From Bacteroidota bacterium (GTDB lineage Bacteria; Bacteroidota; Bacteroidia; B-17B0; Aurantibacillaceae): a stretch of 7,339 bases of DNA. The position numbers and the translations under genes were made by a program. Within the stretch, counting starts at the first letter, position 1. Every line of letters starts with the position of its first letter. This document shows positions 5,699 to 7,339 of this stretch, piece by piece. A model generated the notes under the pieces. That model did no database searches. It worked only from the letters and a program-made list of their open reading frames with translations, and had not been told where the DNA came from. Location of the stretch: assembly GCA_947449125.1 (NCBI GenBank), contig CANFQR010000062.1, positions 1 through 7,339 on the forward strand, in the 5' to 3' direction.

Positions 5699-7018
5699 CT
5701 AATTAATTTTCTGCTCATTTTTTATGGTGAGTAAGACACCAAAACCCAAAACAAAATATAAAATTAAAGACAAAATAGATGGTCGCATTCCTCCTACTAC
5801 CTCACTAATTAAACCAAATGTTACAGTACCTATAATCATGCCGAGTTTTTCCATAACATCGTAAAAACTAAAAAAACTAGCATTATCATCGCTTTCAGGT
5901 AGAAATTTACTGTAAGTGCTTCGAGACAATGCTTGAATTCCGCCCATTACAAAGCCTACCAAAAATGCCACAATATAAAAATGCATAGGTAATCTCGCTA
6001 CAAGATAAGTAAACACACAAATAAAAATCCAAATAAATATTGCAATCATTAAAGCTTTTATATTTCCTATAATGGATGAAATTTTAGAAAACAAAAAAGA
6101 ACCAGCTATTCCAACAAACTGAATAATTAGAATACTAATAATTAACGATGTGGTTTTAGTTTTTTCATTTTCCCAAATTATTTCATTTCGCGCAAATAAA
6201 ACGGCTACCACCATGATGGTTTGAACACCCATGTTATAAAAAAAATACGCGGTTAAAAAACGCTTTAATTGAGGGATGCTTTTTATTTGAGCAAATACAG
6301 AAGCTAACTCCTTAAACCCTTTAGAGAAAATTCCTTTTTTATCGTAATTGTTTAGTTGACGGATGGTATCGGGTAAATGTTTAAACGTGTATTGCGCAAA
6401 CCCAATCCACCAAACACCAACCAATAAAAAAGAAAATCGTGTATACTCTTTACCAATACCCATTATAATAGCCAAACAAATTATTAATAATAAAGAACTA
6501 CCAAAATAGCCCATAGCAAAGCCTTTGGCGCTAATTTTATCTTGATTTTCTTTTGATGAAATTTCCGGTAAATACGAATTATAATACACTAAACTTCCCC
6601 AAAAACCAATTGTAGCTGTAACGAAAGGTATAAAACTCAGTTCTAAATTATTTTTTGAGAAGAGAAATAAGCACATACAAGACAATGCCCCTAAATAACA
6701 GAAAAACTGAAGAAACCGTTTTTTATTTCCCAAATAATCTGCTATTCCGCTTAAAACAGGAGTAATTAAAACAACAATAAAAAGTGCAAAAGCGTATACA
6801 AAGGAGTATATATTTTGATTTTCGAAATTTTTACCAAAAAAGCTTACCGTATGGCTAATTATTTCGCCTGTTTCATTTTTTGTTGATGTAACGGCATCGT
6901 AAAAATTTGGGAATATTGCCGATGTAATTACCAAAGGGAATACCGAATTAGCCCAGTCATAAAACGTCCAGGCTTTTATAATTTTAGGATTATCCAATTC
7001 TAATTTTTGATGTTGCAT
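5699..7018 (-). CDS. MFS transporter, UMF1 / Atg22-like family
   Basis: The product has 439 residues and about 12 hydrophobic membrane segments. It opens with IIKAWTFYDWANSVFPLVI (13-31), the signature of the UMF1 family (Pfam MFS_1 / Atg22-like). GIADYLGNKKR (91-101) is the cytoplasmic loop-2 motif of the major facilitator superfamily. GGIQALSRSTYSKFLPE (359-375) and FFSFYDVMEKLGMIIG (382-397) are further UMF1 marks. Atg22 in yeast vacuoles exports amino acids; bacterial members have no well-established substrate, so amino-acid or metabolite export is only a guess. A hydrophilic loop at about 210-250 joins the two six-helix halves. ATG 7018 lies 3 bp after the stop of the OmpA-domain gene, implying co-transcription and perhaps translational coupling. 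The stop is TAG, and a terminator-like hairpin follows. Confidence 0.92.
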   Translation of the reverse strand: MQHQKLELDNPKIIKAWTFYDWANSVFPLVITSAIFPNFYDAVTSTKNETGEIISHTVSFFGKNFENQNIYSFVYAFALFIVVLITPVLSGIADYLGNKKRFLQFFCYLGALSCMCLFLFSKNNLELSFIPFVTATIGFWGSLVYYNSYLPEISSKENQDKISAKGFAMGYFGSSLLLIICLAIIMGIGKEYTRFSFLLVGVWWIGFAQYTFKHLPDTIRQLNNYDKKGIFSKGFKELASVFAQIKSIPQLKRFLTAYFFYNMGVQTIMVVAVLFARNEIIWENEKTKTTSLIISILIIQFVGIAGSFLFSKISSIIGNIKALMIAIFIWIFICVFTYLVARLPMHFYIVAFLVGFVMGGIQALSRSTYSKFLPESDDNASFFSFYDVMEKLGMIIGTVTFGLISEVVGGMRPSILSLILYFVLGFGVLLTIKNEQKIN

Positions 7019-7021
7019 GCT

Positions 7022-7339
7022 TTATTTTTTTATAATTTGAAATTCTACCCGCCTATTTTTTGATTTGCCTTCGTCTGTTTTATTATCGGCAATTGGCTGT
7101 TCGCTTCCCATTCCTTTAAAATACAATTTATTTTGCACTCCTTTTTTTATTAAATATTCAAACACTTCCCTAGCCCTTAGTTCCGACATTTTTTGGTTTT
7201 TAAATTTTATACCGGAGTTGTCGCTGTGACCAATTATTTGAATTTCAACTATCGGATTTTTTATCAAATACTTAACCAGCTTGTTTAATTCTAAGTATGA
7301 TTCGGGTAAGAGAAAATACCTGCCATTATCAAAAAAAAT
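7022..7339 (-). CDS. OmpA-family C-terminal peptidoglycan-binding domain protein (5' end outside window)
   Basis: The frame is open from the right edge to TAA at 7024-7022, giving 105 residues. A TTG at 7267 can be read as a start, but the 24 upstream codons (FFDNGRYFLLPESYLELNKL...) are clearly the first strand and helix of the OmpA domain, so the gene extends beyond the window. Domain marks: IIGHSDNSG with D40 of the fragment, and the arginine of SELRAREVF (R55), 15 residues later. These correspond to the Asp and Arg that bind diaminopimelate in peptidoglycan. The closing KSKNRRVEFQI is typical, and the protein ends just after the domain. It should anchor the outer membrane or a periplasmic protein to the wall. 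What precedes the domain (barrel, TPR/PD40 repeats, lipoprotein signal) is not visible. The transporter gene follows after 3 bp. Confidence 0.93.
   Translation of the reverse strand: MFFDNGRYFLLPESYLELNKLVKYLIKNPIVEIQIIGHSDNSGIKFKNQKMSELRAREVFEYLIKKGVQNKLYFKGMGSEQPIADNKTDEGKSKNRRVEFQIIKK

Noticed and set aside
7022..7267. Stand-alone 81-residue OmpA-like gene starting at TTG 7267
   Set aside because: The codons upstream to the window edge continue the OmpA domain in frame, so TTG 7267 is an internal leucine codon.

Overview
The window looks like chromosomal DNA of a Bacteroidota bacterium. It is strongly AT-rich (about 30% GC by eye). Exported proteins carry signal peptides of the Bacteroidota '...A|Q' type, several products belong to families typical of the phylum (DUF4369/thioredoxin-fold proteins, a UMF1-type transporter, an OmpA-domain protein), and promoter-like TAnnTTTG elements replace a sigma70-type -10. 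The placement is inferred from these traits; no rRNA or other phylogenetic marker is present.

Layout. Positions 1-2888 hold a minus-strand cluster, transcribed right to left: a membrane-anchored predicted zinc aminopeptidase (COG4324/PF10023 type), then after 15 bp an exported thioredoxin-fold protein with CGHC, then after 27 bp the start of a second, clearly paralogous copy that is cut by the left edge. Divergent from this cluster is a plus-strand exported protein of unknown function (2934-3863). A 168-bp gap follows, with a dyad and a promoter-like element, and leads into a plus-strand Kv-beta-like aldo/keto reductase (4032-5018). This converges with a minus-strand, probably lipid-anchored methionine-R-sulfoxide reductase, MsrB (5046-5570). 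The 128-bp gap upstream of msrB contains a PerR-box-like sequence and a terminator-like hairpin. The right end (5699-7339) is a minus-strand pair with a 3-bp gap: the C-terminal OmpA peptidoglycan-binding domain of a gene entering from the right edge, then a UMF1/Atg22-type MFS transporter.

How the genes may work together. Most products are envelope-located. The thioredoxin-fold pair and MsrB are thiol/redox functions of the periplasm or outer envelope, and the aldo/keto reductase is an NADPH-dependent cytosolic enzyme. A joint response to oxidative stress is possible, but only the PerR-like site in front of msrB points to it directly. No mobile element, CRISPR array, phage gene, tRNA or rRNA was seen. 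I see no convincing new multi-gene system. The points most worth following are the tandem thioredoxin-fold paralogues behind a predicted peptidase, the PerR-like site, and the start-site conflict in the divergent region. No gene-free stretch exceeds 300 bp.
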